The notes under the pieces were generated by a model, which saw only the letters and a program-made list of their open reading frames with translations, ran no database searches and was not told the origin of the DNA. 64,000 bases of DNA, from the NCBI RefSeq assembly GCF_050908995.1, contig NC_135123.1, positions 9,238,001 through 9,302,000 on the forward strand. Reading direction: 5' to 3'. Shown here piece by piece: positions 1-13,300 of this stretch. Source of the stretch: Andrena cerasifolii. Lineage: Eukaryota; Arthropoda; Insecta; Hymenoptera; Andrenidae. Every line of letters begins with the position of its first letter. The first letter of the stretch is position 1. Both the position numbers and the translations under genes were made by a program.

Positions 1-1254
1 CCACGGAGGATTCCTTTTGTGCAACATGTGGCTGGCACGTGTTTCCACCGTGCCGCGATTTATACAGGATCTACAGGGAGATCCGGCAACGATCTTTGGC
101 CAGCTGCCGGGAGGCTCCTCCTTTGCCAAACAGGTCAATAGGATCCTTTCATCCTAGAATCGCCAGCACACGTATCCTCGGATGATCGTTACGGTTTCCA
201 ACGGCTGATGGAAGGAACCTAGGAGAACTCGACTCATTGTTAACGCTTTACGGTACTCCTCTCTGATACGCCTTCTGGTGCCAGGAGCCTCCAGCGCGTT
301 AACAATCCATGGACATTGAAGCTTGAACACGCTATGAAACAACTAAGAGTCCCAATAATCCTCCGTGTCCAATATTTGGATGTACCAGATCTTCAGACGT
401 TATTTGGACAGTCGAGGATCACCTACGAAGGAGAGCTCTCAAGGAAGTCCACGTCGCTGGGGCCATTCAAAGCGCGGATTAAGGAGCCAATATCGAGGAT
501 CTTCCAAGGAAATCTTGTGATATTACGGGGCAACTGAATCTCTCCGCTGGACTGTATAATACTCATACTCTCTTTGAGAAGATAACGTTTCTTCTCCCCG
601 TTTCTTATTCCGCTAATTGTGGCGGGAGCTTAATTGAAAAGGCGAAGCCGTGGTTTCATGGAACACCTTGAGCATTGGAAGTAGATCTCAGTTTGGACTG
701 TACCAGAAGAGGATCCTAGAGCGAGATACAGAGCGGCAGGAAACGCCAACCCGAGGCTGGACATCCGGTTCGCCACGCGCGCTGCGTGTGTCTTGACTGA
801 CGTCACGACACACCTGCTTCCTCACAGCTGTTTCCTCGGGTTCGTGGTGGCAACACTCCCTCGACAAATAGGATTATGTACCTCTCCCTCAACGCCGCTC
901 CCTTTCGCGACTGGATGTTAATTTTTGTCGAAGAATCACGGCTCACCTGGCGAACCTCCTCCCACTGGAAGGAAACACCACCAACTCCCTCCCCCTCCTA
1001 CACACACACCATCGTTCTCTTCAACTCCTTGGATGATAACAATGAACCTGAGGGGGGAGGAGCTGGAAAACACAACCACCACCCCCAACCTTGGATGGAT
1101 CTCTGATTCAAGCGGATTCTAACACAACTTCTACTCTATAACACTACTGCAGGCCTACACCTCTCCACCACTTCTACGACCATTAAACATTAGAGAATAG
1201 CGATCAATCATAAATTTGGAAATGTCTCAATTCAGTTAGATTTTAGATGTATTA

Positions 1255-1415
1255 GAATTAGAAAATCGAAACCTGGCCAACGGGACTTGAACTCGCGATC
1301 TTCGGATTCGTTGCGTTACTGGCCGCCGCCTTAGCCGACTCCCCCAAAGCCGATCCTCCGTGGTCTCTGTATTCCGGACTCTACTTAGTGGGCGCCACCT
1401 GTGAGCCTCACCATC
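1255..1415 (-). repeat. tRNA-like (possible tRNA-derived SINE) sequence
   Basis: Read on the minus strand, this stretch has a box-A-like GGCTAAGGCGGC followed about 40 bases later by GAGTTCAAGTCCC, close to the RNA polymerase III box B consensus. The T arm does not pair fully (an A-C mismatch) and no clean 7-bp acceptor stem is seen, so a functional tRNA is unlikely. A decayed tRNA copy or the head of a SINE explains it better. The boundaries are approximate. Confidence 0.35.
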
Positions 1416-2237
1416 GGTATACATAAACTCTGCTTGGATAGATTTATCAATTGAAGTTACTCAGATTTCCTCGCGGCTACCAGTAATTTTGAGATTACAT
1501 TGGACTCCTGTTACAGATCCTGTATAATCCGTCTTCTCCGGCGCTGAAACCCGGCTGAGGGTAAATGGGAAAGTCTTGTACCCGACCAGAGGCGACAGTA
1601 AATTCTTCACGGATAGTTAGACTCGCGGTTGCCGATACACACCGGCGCCGGCTCCCGTTCCACGATTTATCGGCTCACGGCGCCTTTTTTCCCCTCTTTT
1701 TATTTATATTCCCGGGGACTAGATCGAAGTGTCGCAGTGGGAGCGGGCGACCCTCGTGCGCGCGGATACTGTGTTTTACAAACGCCGTGGACTGGATCCA
1801 GTTGCGACAGATGCAAGGATACTCGGCTCTCCCCTCCGCGCCCCTTCTCTGTCTCCGTTGCGCCTACGCGCGCTTTTTCCCGGCCCAGGCTCCGCGAGCC
1901 TCCCCAGAGACGGCCCCGGAAGGGATGCCGGGCCGGTTAACTAGAGTATTGTTCGATTATTATTTCGGTACATATCGCGCACTTGTCGTCTCTTTGTGCG
2001 GTCATATGGCGGTCAGGGGGTGGCTTCGATGGCGATGACGGATCTGTCTACATACTCGCTGCTTCTGGACACTGGGAGGATCCGCGAGCCAGGATTGTTT
2101 AGCGAACTGCTTAAGGGGAGATGCCACCTTGGGCGCAAGAGAATCCTAGGTTTTTGTTCAGCAATTTTTTGCTTTTAAATAATCAACTCAATAGAAAAAC
2201 TCTCATCAAGATCTGAGAAAGAGAAACTCTACTTAAG

Positions 2238-2530
2238 GGGGTATTCGCTCGAAGAGGTGTGAAAGATGGGCAGTTTTTATGAATTTTTTCCTTCCAAGAT
2301 AAACGTCCTACATAGTTCTGGTTTTGCACATTTGTTTACTAATATTTTACCAACACTTTCACGCCGTTACATGGCAAAGTGATGTATTTCTTACGTTAGA
2401 GGTGTTCGTGTATGTTCAAAAATCCCTCTTTCACGGTTATTTCTGAAAAATCTTTTCAACAGAATATTCAAGAGCCTCGTGCCAATAGAACATACATAAG
2501 AAGAAGATCGATTTTCCGAGCGAATACCCC
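2238..2530. mobile_element. MITE-like element with 14-bp terminal inverted repeats
   Basis: The left end GGGGTATTCGCTCG (2238-2251) is the exact reverse complement of the right end CGAGCGAATACCCC (2517-2530). The interior is about 265 bp, AT-rich and non-coding. This is the layout of a non-autonomous DNA transposon. No target-site duplication is obvious, so the superfamily is not assigned. Confidence 0.5.
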
Positions 2531-5178
2531 GTGAAAAACTCTTATATCTCTGAGATATTCTGTTTGAAAGCCCCAGCCGCTATCAACCCCCATCATCAGC
2601 TTCTCTGGCTTCCACCAGGGAGAAGCTCGTAACTCCAAGCCCAAATGGAAGGATAATGACGTTCAAAACTATATCTCCGTCCATTCTAGGGGCCGTTCCC
2701 ATTTTTTATACCCCGGGAGCATCGACAAGGCTTCATGGGGGTACACGTGGCGGGGGTATTATTCCACCCCAGCCCCGTCGCGACTTAGTCAGGGGTCCAG
2801 AGGCTTGAACCTGCGCGAACCTGTGCCCCTCTGCACAGGTTGAGCGATCCAATGGTTAACTCTGGCAATTAACCACGGTAAGAAAATTCCTCAGCATAAT
2901 TTGTGTTTCGAAGGAACTCAGCTTAATTTAAAATCGCCGTGCTTTGTTTAGTGGGACGCTGGCGCGGTTGACGCGGCGGTGGAAGTGTTAATTTCAATGG
3001 AGCAAGTGGCCAGCGGAAAGCGGAGAGAAAGGGAGGACAATGATCCTCCCGATCGGAACATCTGCTCCCTTGGATCCACGACGTGTCCTCCTTCAATGAG
3101 CCGATATCGGCCCTCGTGAAACTTGTCCCACCTCGGCCGCTCGCATAGGTATTCATTATCCTCGTCTTTCGCCGCACGCCCGTGCCTCTTTTTTTTCCGC
3201 GGCTCGATCCTTTCTGGTCCAGGGGAAACATCTGCGGCAGCTGCGAGGCGGTGGCCCGCCGCAGGACGGCAGGAACGAGGAACGAGAAACGAAGGCAGGT
3301 GCTCACCATCTCCGTGGAAGCCTCTCCTCCTCCACCGGCCTCTGCCAATTACGCGTGCCTCTTTCTGCCTCCTCTCTCGCGTCTTTCTTCTCTCGCCCAC
3401 CTTTCTTCTCATCATTCCGCTGGCCTCTTCAGAGTCTGTCGTTCGCCGGTCACGTTCCCGTTGAATAATTTAGGCAGTGATCGAACGGCTCTACATAGAT
3501 CGTTCTGTAGTCTTTGTGGATGTTTCTCTTGAAGGGTAATGCCACGATTTCCCCGTGACTTTCAGAATTTTTTATGAGAGTACAGTAAATAGAATAGAAA
3601 ATCTGTTTGGAGGCCTTAATTGCACATGCTTCGAAGTAACGTGACAATTTTTTTTGTTAATTTCCTCAACAAAGGAAGCTTCTTCTTCTCCTTGCCTCAA
3701 AGATTTCCCCTCCGATTTTCACCTTCAAAATTAGCACCTTCGCGATAAGGCACTACTTTAAATCTTTCTTGTTCACAGAGCCAGGACTTGGATGCATGAA
3801 TTCCCTTCGGTGGAGCAATTACAAACACCCTGGTTGACGGCACGTGGGATTATACATTCTAGATTTCTGAGGGGAACCTCTGTAGTCCCAGCAGCCAGCG
3901 GAGCTACCTTACCAAGATATCGCACTAGCTCACAGCAACGACGAGGGAGGAGACTGGAGCGAAGCGATGCCTCGTTATTATATTTTCATCGTTGCTCGCG
4001 TCTCTGTCATTAGCCCATAAGGCCCCGCTGTAATTCCGCGCGGAGAGATTTATGGATTCATACGCGATGATCGGGCCCTATACGTGCCGGACGTGGAAGC
4101 GGCGAGCGATCGCCGGAGGCTGCGAACCGCGCGTGCACGTGCCCCGATCTCGCGAGCTGTGCGAGAGAAAAATGAGACGGGGTAACCGTTCGGCCCTCCC
4201 GGGGCACCGTCCATCGCGAGGAGCCGAGCGGGAGGCGAAAATAAAGAAAGCGCAGCGACTATGGGCAATCTTTAGATACGCTAAAGTGTTCATGTGGAAC
4301 ACTTCAGGCTAGCAAGGCCGCGTGTATCCTTTTTCTTTAAGACACTGAGGTATTGTATGCGCATTGAACTAATAGAAATGATATAATAATAGTATATACT
4401 AATGGAAACCTTTTCTTTTTAGGCGCAGAATGCGTCCAAGTAATCTACCCAGGAATTCACACCATTTAATCGCGTCGGGTGTCCACCGTTTGCCTTCCAC
4501 GCGATACTAAGGTTTGTCCACCTCGGCGTAATCAGTCACTAGAGGCTTATCAACCGCAGATTGTACCCCATCTCTCTGCTTTCACGGCAAACAGCGCAAG
4601 GGAGATGTTTGTTTTAAGTAGCGAGTTGCTTCGGGGAGAGCCGCGAGAATGATTCAGATAGCGCGGAGGAGCCCCGGGGGCTCGGCCACAAGGCCCTCTC
4701 GGTATGTAGGCAGCTGCCCTCTTGGCTCTGCCTATCTCGCTTCTTCCCGAGCGTCTTCCGTGTGCCCGAGGGACTTGCAGCCACTTAAGCGCGACGTTTA
4801 ACTTTTCACGCTTGGGACGCCAACTGGATCGGCTCCAACCACCGAAAACTTCTACGAGATCAAGTTCGCTTCGACGGGGCAAGAAGCAGAGTTTTCAACA
4901 ACCCCGGAAGAGATTTGAGCGGGGTAAATGGATCGCTTTGGAAGATTGAAGAATTCTCTTCGAGGGCGCGAAGCTTTCGATTGTTCTACGGTAAAACGGT
5001 TGTTTCAGTGGAGCCACACTAAGATTTCATTCTTTAAATACATTCTTGTCATCACCTAATGAATGTTATCGAATTTGCGTTGGAGATATTTTTATCCGCT
5101 CAACTCGGCGCCCACCGCGGAATTAAATCCTGAGTGCGCCACTGGGTGGTTTGTGGAATTTTTCGATTAATTACTTAC

Positions 5179-6654
5179 CCGTAAAGCATCGCAGCGCCGG
5201 CTATGCCACCTCCACACTGGGCCGCGATGTAAAGAGCGGCTCGGAGCAGGGAGATCTGTCGACACAGGGCGAAAGACACCGAGACAGCTGGATTCACGTG
5301 GCCACCTGCGCGACAAGCGTTTCAACGTTTTATTACTGGGCGTCCAGTCGTGCATGATTTTCAAGCATTTATACAGAAGACAATATTATTGTTCTCCCTC
5401 CATAGTAATTGCTGGTAATAGCTACAGTGGTGGTCAGAGGGAAGTGTAAACTGGTAACATTGTATCTTGAAAGTTACAGTCACATTAGCGTTAAGATTAG
5501 AAAATATGAGTTCCGAAACTTCCCTTTGGCCAGTACTGTGGTACGTAGAGCACAGAGAAAGATCCATTTGGAGAATTATAATATTTTATACAGTTAGTCG
5601 AACTGCGATGGATGATACAAGTGTGTTTTCATTTGAGGATCTGCAGCTTTGGCGCGTCTCGGCTAACAAGTGTCTTCCGCGAAGTATCATCAAATATTTT
5701 AATTCAAAAGAGTCGAGGCAAGTTTGACATTAATTCAATACAACTCACACACGAATTGTTGCTAATTCCCTATATGAAAAAGAAGTGAATTTTTTTTAAA
5801 GGTGTCTCAAACATGTGTGTTTAGCTTTTCCAATTTCTTTCGCGTCCCCAAAATTTACTGCCCTAGTCTGTAGCCTAGTTAGTCTATACACAAATCCACC
5901 CCTGTGTCTTTGGTATTAGTGCTCCTTTAAGCAATATTCGCCTGATTTCAGGACCGCGGCAATCCGCTCACTTATCGAGCCCTCCGTTCGCCAAGAGAGA
6001 AGAATAAAAACGGGACCACGTTTCTCACAGGCGACAAGGAAAGATTTAGAGGCTGCCACGAGAGGCTTTCCCGTGGGTGGGATGTGTACGTTCATACGCG
6101 CGACAGTGCGCGTGGCCGGTTATATTTCCATCGGTCGTTGTGATCGGTTAACGAGCCAATCGAGGATGAGAAGTCATGAGGGCTCGCCAACGTATACGCG
6201 AGCGACGGAGATCTTTGTCGGCTTGCCTGGAGAACGGTTCTCAGAGAATTCTAAATCACCCAATAACGTCTATAAAATTGCCACTTAAACGAAATGTAGG
6301 CTCGAGTTCTTAAACAATATTAGAATCGTTTCTGGATATCTTACCGCTGATATGGCCAAAGATGAACGAAATCGCAGCGATCGCGAAGCCGGAGGCGACG
6401 GCGGTGGCCAGGACGGAGAGTCCGCTTCCAGAGACCGCGGAGGAAGCCGCGGCGCCGGAGACCACCAAGCTGAAGAGGAAAGTGGCGAAACACTCGACGG
6501 CCACCGCTCTCCAGAGCTCCAGGCTGCGCGCCTCGATCGACATCGGCGGCTTCCTCTCCGCTAGATCCGCGCCGCTCTCCTTCAGCGCGGAGATCCTCGC
6601 CAGCAGGGTGACGATGTGAGCGTCCACCTCGCGCGACAGGCTCTCAGTAGCCAT
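5179..6654 (-). CDS. bib: Big brain, aquaporin-family neurogenic channel (5' part, first two coding exons)
   Basis: Coding exons run 6654..6345 and 5305..5179. The first encodes about 103 residues: an N-terminal cytoplasmic segment with the VDAHIVTLLARI stretch typical of Big brain, then LELWRAVAVECFATFLFSLV (TM1) and an Ala/Ser-rich TM2 ending in HISG. The donor is CG/GTAAGATA. After the acceptor CGCGCAG the frame resumes as GGHVNPAVSVSFALCRQIS, giving the first aquaporin NPA box at about residues 108-110, then LRAALYIAAQCGGGIAGAAM (TM3). This exon ends with the donor GTAAGTAA. The second NPA half and the long Gln-rich cytoplasmic tail of the family are not visible and should lie to the left. 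Big brain acts at the plasma membrane in Notch-mediated lateral inhibition, and the fly protein conducts cations. The ATG at 6654 gives the expected N-terminal length. Confidence 0.88.
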
Positions 6655-9600
6655 TTCTAAGCCTGTGCCTTTTATTACAGAATACTTGGGAGGAGCGAGT
6701 CGATTCCGAGCGGCTTTGCGGCTCAGAGCATTCTTCCACGCTCGTCACCGTACGAACAGCCCGGGCACTGGAACTGGTTGACGCACTGCTCGCGCGATCC
6801 TCTCGGATGAGACAGGGGTCGAGCGGTTCGCGAGACGTAGGAGGGCCGTCGCGAGGAGGGAGAGCGCGAATAATTGAAGCGGCACGCTGGACGTGGAGGA
6901 CCGATGTTGCCGGAATGGCAACGCGTTCTCGAGTGACAGGCCGATCCACGGGCGAAACAAGTGGGCCCCGAGAGCGCCTCCACCACCGCACAACGCCCCC
7001 ACCCTTCGGCCACCGTCGGTGCATCTGTGCCGTGCACTCGGGTTTCTCGACCGCGCCGGGGACGCGGCGCGGCTGAAAAAGCGACGGGCGAGGGAGGACT
7101 CAGTGGTCGGGACCGAGTAGACAGGTATCGGTTCGGCTAGCTGCTCCGAGGGTGGATATTTTAGGATTATTCTACTATTTTTGGTCGAGGAATACATGCA
7201 GTTGGGAAGCGCGTGGCCCTTTTGGGGTGTTCACTGGGGATGAGGGGAGTATTTTAAATGGAAGGAGAATTCAAATTTTTTATTCGGTTGTTTAAATTAT
7301 TCTAGTTTACTGATTAGTTGGTTGAGGTTTCTTAGCTGATAAGTAAACATTCGCTTATAGTGAATGGAGTTTCTCGAATTGGAATATATTTTTTTAAAGT
7401 ACTCCTGGTAAATAAGAAATCCTGAAGATTATATCTGCAATGGACCTAATTTTAATTAATTTTTAATTGGAAAAACGACAAAATCCTTTTAGTTTGTCTG
7501 TCGCCTGAAAACTTTCGAACGGTAAATTCTGCGGTTACGGAATGTGTACCAGCTCATTATGCTTAGCTAATCCAGATGAATGTGACTATTTTCAAAAAAA
7601 AATAAATAAATAAATGAAAAAAAATTTTTTTTTGTAAAGCTAGTTACCGATAACCCTGAAATACCGAAGGTGCGGCGTGTCTCCCAGTGCAGCATCTCTC
7701 CCACAATTACCCTATTTCAGAATAATTGGCTAAAACCTGGCACGTGTGTGTTCTTTGTGGTGTTGAATCTCAATATGACGGTATTTTTTGTGTAAAAAAA
7801 ATTCTTAAATTCTTAATTCTTATATAATTTTCAGGATTTCTTAGTTATGATGAGTACTTTAAAAAAATATATTTCAAATCGGGAAACTTCATTCACTGTA
7901 AGTGAATGTTTACTTGGGAGCTCCAGTTGTTAGTTACTAGGGCACGTGTACTATTTCACCCTGTCGAAAACAATTATCCGGAGACATTGTTATTGCAAGT
8001 GGAGGCGCGAACCGGGTATCCACCAGAAGGGCCACTGTAGAATTGCAACGGAATAATTGCATTCAGCATAGTCTTATTCCCACGAGTTGAAGGACTGTTT
8101 TAAACGCGCATGTTCCCACAAAAAAGAAGGGATGCACGCGCGACGGGATACGGACAACGAGCGTAATAGCGTCCGTTTAAATCAATTTTACGCGAGCCTC
8201 CGCCGTGGATGAAACGCTGAAACGATCCTAGCAGAGCGAGGCTTGATTACTTCAAACTGAATATCAATCTGGCCGAAAGTTCTGCGCCGGTCTGAGCAAC
8301 CCATGCGAATTCCCTGAAAATAACAATGATCTGTGCCATGGGAGGCGAGCTCGACTCCAACGTTCGAACGCATTCGGTTCCCTTTAAAGTGACTTTTCTC
8401 ATTCCGTAGATTCTGCTCGCGTTCCCAGAAGCCGACCCCGCCGCGTCGAGCGTGACGGCTCAACGGAGGACGACGTAATTAAACTCTGTTGGTTCTTTAC
8501 CGGGACTGTACCATGTAAGTAAAGTCGCGCTGGAGAGGGGAACGGTAATAAATCCAGCAATTGCTGTAAATTGAAGAACTCCCGAGGGGGGAGGGACCTC
8601 GAGCGGCAGAAAAACTTTTACTTTGTCCTCTTGCCGCGGCTGTGAAATTCCGCCGGCCGCTCTACACTCCCCGAGCGTCCCGTTCCATGAGAATTCAGGA
8701 GGTGCCATTCCGATCGCTTTTTACCGATAATTGCACGCGCTGCCCTTAATCTGGCCGTCGCTCGAACGAGCCTTCCTCTTTAAAACGATAATCCGCCGCG
8801 AAGCCTAACTGCGTGTGTAACCCACATAAGATCGGGGAGGCGTAATCCACGGAGGAAGATTATTCAGCAGCGAGACTGAGCGATTATCGCTTTACTCGTC
8901 GCACGCTATCAATTTCAAAGGTACTCAATAACGAATCGATGGTGATCCTACGACGGGTATCGAATGCCTAGGAATTTACAGTTTACTGAGATCAATCTGT
9001 AGATATATAGCACTTTACAGAATTCTGTAAATTAATTAATAATAGATTTAGCTGTTGTGTGAAGTAGCGAGAAACTAGATCGACGAGCAATCTCGATGAG
9101 AGTCGCTGATCTAATCTTTTTCAGGTTGGATCGGCCCAAGATAAGCGTAGCCATCGCACGAGCCAGTAAGTAATCTGTTTCAACTTAGACGAGGTGTCCC
9201 GTAAATCAAGAGAGAAAAAGGTGCGAGCCTTTATTTAAAAGTGAGTTAAAAATGCGGCATAAAACATTAATCGTGACGCCTCATTTTCCACGGCAAAGGG
9301 ACTTCTTGGTAGCGGTACGGATATCTCTTTAGGGGAAGCTCGAGTGGGATGCGCGTGCATCGAGTGGTTACTTGGAAGGAACTTCAAAAGAATTTATTCC
9401 CCCTTTTCGATTAATCTTTTTATATTGAAAATTCATCGCTGGTTGTGGAGACACCTTGTATAATACCATCGCGCAACGACTCATCCGTTCACGCGATGGC
9501 ATACCTCGACGATCATAGGGACTCGTAGATCACGCTCGGCGATCACTCCGGCGGGTATATATTTATTAGCGCGTGGGCGAGCGATCGCGGCGCGTATTTG

Positions 9601-10323
9601 CACGCCAGTGTTACATTACCCTCCACTGGCCTCGGGGCCCGGCTGACTGAGCTGCGTTTGTATCGTACACAATCTTTAATACCATCTACGATTACTACCG
9701 TTCAGTCGTGGACTCAATTCCAACAAACATAAATACCCTTCATTTACGTAGGAGCTACCGGAGACGCAGATTATTGAGAGCGGCGATGGACATTAAACTC
9801 CCTCTGTCACCAGTGCTGAAGCTGTCTAAATCGTACAGAGGCTGCTTCTAAAGTTATCGAAATAATTGGAAAGAATCTCGAGCCCGTCGCTGGCTGCAGA
9901 CAGAAGCTCCGTACTCAAGGAGCGGGAGTAAGGACCGTTTTCGAACGTGACAAGCTACAGGGTGTTGGCCCACGCGCGTGCCAGCCGTGGTCGTCGTCGA
10001 TTTCGTAAGTGCACGTGTGCGAGGTCCGCACGGGAGGTAGAGTCCCGCTGCTCGGCGCGTTCTCCTTTTACGAGGAAAGAAAGGCAGCCCGTCCACTTTC
10101 CAGCGGCGTGCCACTCGCGAGCGCGCCTCCTCAATGAACGTACGGTTTACGCGTGGTTTTACTTTCGTAGCGCCTTTCGCTTTTCCCCGTCCCGCTGCTC
10201 GAGAGTTTCCTGGAAGACCGAGTTCCCCGCTTTTTCGCGCGTCACCGTCGCGTAGCGGTGTCACGCGTGTATTACACACACGGACGCTCACCACAGACCA
10301 CACCTGTCCCCCGTTGCGGTAAA
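6655..10323. other. Intergenic region between divergent bib and gliotactin
   Basis: The 5' ends of big brain (-) and gliotactin (+) face each other across about 3.7 kb. The GC-rich segment 6655-7200 carries open frames on both strands that look like 5' UTR or promoter shadow, not protein. A Helitron-like repeat copy lies at about 7490-7643. A TATA-like GGTATATATTTATTAG near 9557 is a possible core promoter element, but nothing in the sequence ties it to a start site. The GC-rich 9900-10323 segment is probably gliotactin 5' UTR. No other gene is seen. Confidence 0.5.
7490..7643 (+). repeat. Dispersed Helitron-like repeat, copy A
   Basis: This segment is closely similar to 24895-25097: both contain CTTTCGAACGGTAAA or a one-base variant, CAGCTCATTATGC, CTAATCCAGA and GAATGTGACTAT, followed by an AAATAAATAAAT tract. 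Both end in AAAGCTAG followed by T. An end of CTAG with a 3' T is what Helitron insertions between A and T leave. There is no coding capacity. Confidence 0.55.
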
Positions 10324-13300
10324 ATGGCCGCGTATGGGCTGCGACCGTCGCTCGGCTGCGTCTGTTTTAATTTCTGGCTGCTGACGGTTGGGGTGCTGTG
10401 TCAGGAACAAATATCGCTGGGCAGTAGGTACTACGGCCGCGACGGTGTATACGTGCCGCCGAACGGGCCCGATCGACGGCCCGACACTTATGTTTACAAG
10501 GATAGGAGGTACGGGTACCGTCCCAGTTACCTGGACCCTGTTTACAAAGGACCCCCAAAACCATCCGACGACAGATACCTGTACGAGGTAAGTCTTCTAA
10601 ACTGGTAGCTGTGTAAGTTGAGAACCTATGGAAATCGATTAGTCTATTTTAAAATCAATGACACAAATTCGTGGGAGAGATACTGGGCTGTCCCATACGC
10701 GGGACGTGTACAGCGCGAAGTAAATAGCGTTCAGTGTTTGAATAAGGGCTTGATACTTTTAAGGAGACAACGTCGAGGCTCCCTTTGCCAGGGGTGCTCA
10801 GCGGCTGGCGGGAAGATCTGCAAGGAAGAGAGCGGTCGGATTCGAAAAACTTGGACAGAGACGTGACTGTTGCTACCACTTACGGGCAAGTGCAAGGATT
10901 CAAAGTTTACTTGTACGACGACCCGCAAGCGAGACACAGGCCTTGGAGCGTTCCGGTGGAAAGAGTGACTAAGGATGTCAACGTATTTCTGGGTATTCCT
11001 TACGCGATGCCACCTACCAGGGAAGGGCGTTTCAAGCCTCCCAGACCTCATAGAGGCTGGCAGTTGCTGCAAGCTGTCGATTGGGGACCGGCTTGTCCTC
11101 AACCTAGCTCGTACACCGGTACCACTAAAGGAGTCAGGGACGTGGACGAAGATTGTTTGTATTTAAACGTCTTCACACCATTCATCGGTTCTGGATTAGC
11201 TCAGCCGTACGCGGTGATGTTTTATATTCACGGCGGAGAATTCACCCATGGAGCGAGTAATTTGTTTCCCGCTCATATGCTAGCTGCATTTTATAACGTA
11301 GTAGTCGTGTCTGTTAACTACCGATTGGGACCATTGGGGTTCCTGAGCACGGGAGACGAAAACAGCCCTGGAAATTATGGGATTCTCGACCAAGCTATGG
11401 CGCTGAGGTGGGTGTATGATAACATCAGAGCTTTCAATGGTAATCCTGATGCTATAACCCTTTTCGGACCTGGTGCTGGCGCAGCGAGCGCTGGATTGTT
11501 AATGGTCGCTCCTAGAACTAGAGAGATGGTCTCGAAAGTAATAGCCCAGTCGGGCTCCGCGCTGGCGGATTGGGCAGTCGTAATAGACAAGTACAGGGCA
11601 CAGAATACATCTAGAGTGTACGCAGAGATGCTCGGTTGTAGCATAGAAAGCAGCTGGAAATTGGTGCAGTGTTTGAAAGACGGTAGGTCCTTCCTTGAAT
11701 TGGGTAATTCTGAATTAAAACCGCACATTGGGACATTCCCATGGGGTCCTGTGCTGGACACGAACTATACTGTACCAAGCGATAATTGGTACGAAGATTG
11801 GAGAGCATCGGATTGGCATTTCTTCAAGGAGACACCCGAGGAAAGTATCCAAAACGACAGGTTTAAACAGAACCTGGCATACATGGCTGGTGTGACTACC
11901 CAAGAGGCAGCATATATTATATGTATGTATTTTAGAATTTACCGGATCATACGCACTATGTAGAGAATGCTTTTTTTCCTTTAGACAACAATGTAACGTT
12001 GGCGAGGAATCAGTATATAATCGATCCGGAAGCGTTTGATCAAAAAGTCTGGGAACTTGTTCTGAGATACAACTACACTCTGAATCCCCAAGGCGTCTAC
12101 GATGCTATAAAGTATATGTATACTTATTGGCCAGACCCAAGAAATGTTACACACGTTCGGGACCAGTACATCAATGTAAGTAATGGAAATTGTAATCTTA
12201 ATTGCATATGTACATGAAAGTAACGTTCTTTTATGTATCTAGCTGTTGTCGGATTTCCATTACGTGGCCCCTTTCGACAAGATTGCGAAACTGTTGGTGC
12301 AGAAACACGTGCCTACTTATTTGTACGTGTTGAATACAACTATAGAGGCATTGCAGTTGCCACAGTGGCGGAGAGTGCCTCACAACACTGAGCTTCTTTG
12401 GTTGACAGGAGCGCCTTTCATGGATGTCGGTAGGTGTAAAGTACTTAAGGGGGCAGGTTACCCTCAACAACCCAAAATCAGGCCCTTGTTCAAACGCACA
12501 TTCTGAAGTAATAAATGAATATAGAGATATTTTTTATTTTACTTTTTAAGCGTCATTTCGTTGACTTTAATGCGCAAAAAGAAAATTTTAAATATATTTA
12601 TAGGGAAAAAAATTATAAATATAAATGTGAGAACGTGTACGCGATGCACCGTTTGATGGTGAACACGATTCCGGACAGGTGAATGACCTAAAACACAAAG
12701 TAAAGGCATTTTTATAATCTGTAAGACAGTATCCATCTTGTGCAGGAAGCAAAATTTTGTTAAACAAATTACTACAATTTTTATGTCGATGTTTCTGCTT
12801 TTTTCCTTTTTTTGTAGGAAAAATATTTTGTATCTTTTTTTAAGAATTTATATTGAAAATGTGCTGCCAATACATGGAGGGGAATAGTTTCCTGCAGCTT
12901 CCTGTAAATTTCCATTCAAATCGTTCGAGCGGTTTTCGAGATTTTATGTTCACCGTTTTGGGAAACGTAGTTTCTGGGAAATCACGTTTAAAGTTGGACA
13001 TCGTTATCCGATCTCATGTGCAGGCTTGTACATTTTTTAAAATTTTGGGGCCCGGTTGCGCTTAAAATACGTAGAAAAGATGTAACTAACGGAATATGCA
13101 AACATCCTAAAAACCAATTTTCGAAAATTTTGAGAGTAACCTACCCCATGAAACATTCTAATTCCGTGTATCGCAGAATCAGAGGATATTATCTTTCTAG
13201 AATTTTTCCCACAAAAATGGAAATTGCGGCGAGATATGTGGACAGACAGTGATCGCAATATGAGCCACTTCTTCATGAAGGCGTACGCAAATTTTGCAAC

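Larger units (their letters stand above)
1..5178. other. Left-edge region without assignable coding sequence
   Basis: No exon could be assigned here with confidence. The minus-strand big brain gene must continue to lower coordinates after its second exon at 5179, so this stretch is probably its intron, or intron plus distal exons too diverged to see by eye. I looked for the second aquaporin NPA half on the minus strand and did not find it. Frames open across bases 1-150 on both strands match nothing I recognise. The region holds a TIR element (2238-2530), a tRNA-like stretch (about 1255-1415) and several GC-rich spurious reading frames (for example 2923-3415) that read well on both strands, as expected of compositional artefacts. 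Confidence 0.5.

Noticed and set aside
1..150. Frames open on both strands at the left edge
   Set aside because: Neither translation shows a family motif, and both strands being open points to composition. Could be the end of an exon, but nothing supports it.
2923..3464. Overlapping open frames of 110-155 codons on both strands
   Set aside because: GC-rich, low-complexity, readable in several frames at once; no domain pattern or splice context.
6644..7197. Long frames upstream of big brain on both strands
   Set aside because: They overlap the expected 5' UTR and promoter of big brain and have no recognisable domains.
9190..9465. Possible TIR element bounded by AGGTGTCCCG and GACACCTTG
   Set aside because: Only about 8 bases match as inverted ends, with no target duplication; too weak to call.
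10258..10323. Upstream extension of gliotactin exon 1
   Set aside because: It opens with GTG, not ATG, and would place 22 residues before an otherwise good signal peptide at 10324.
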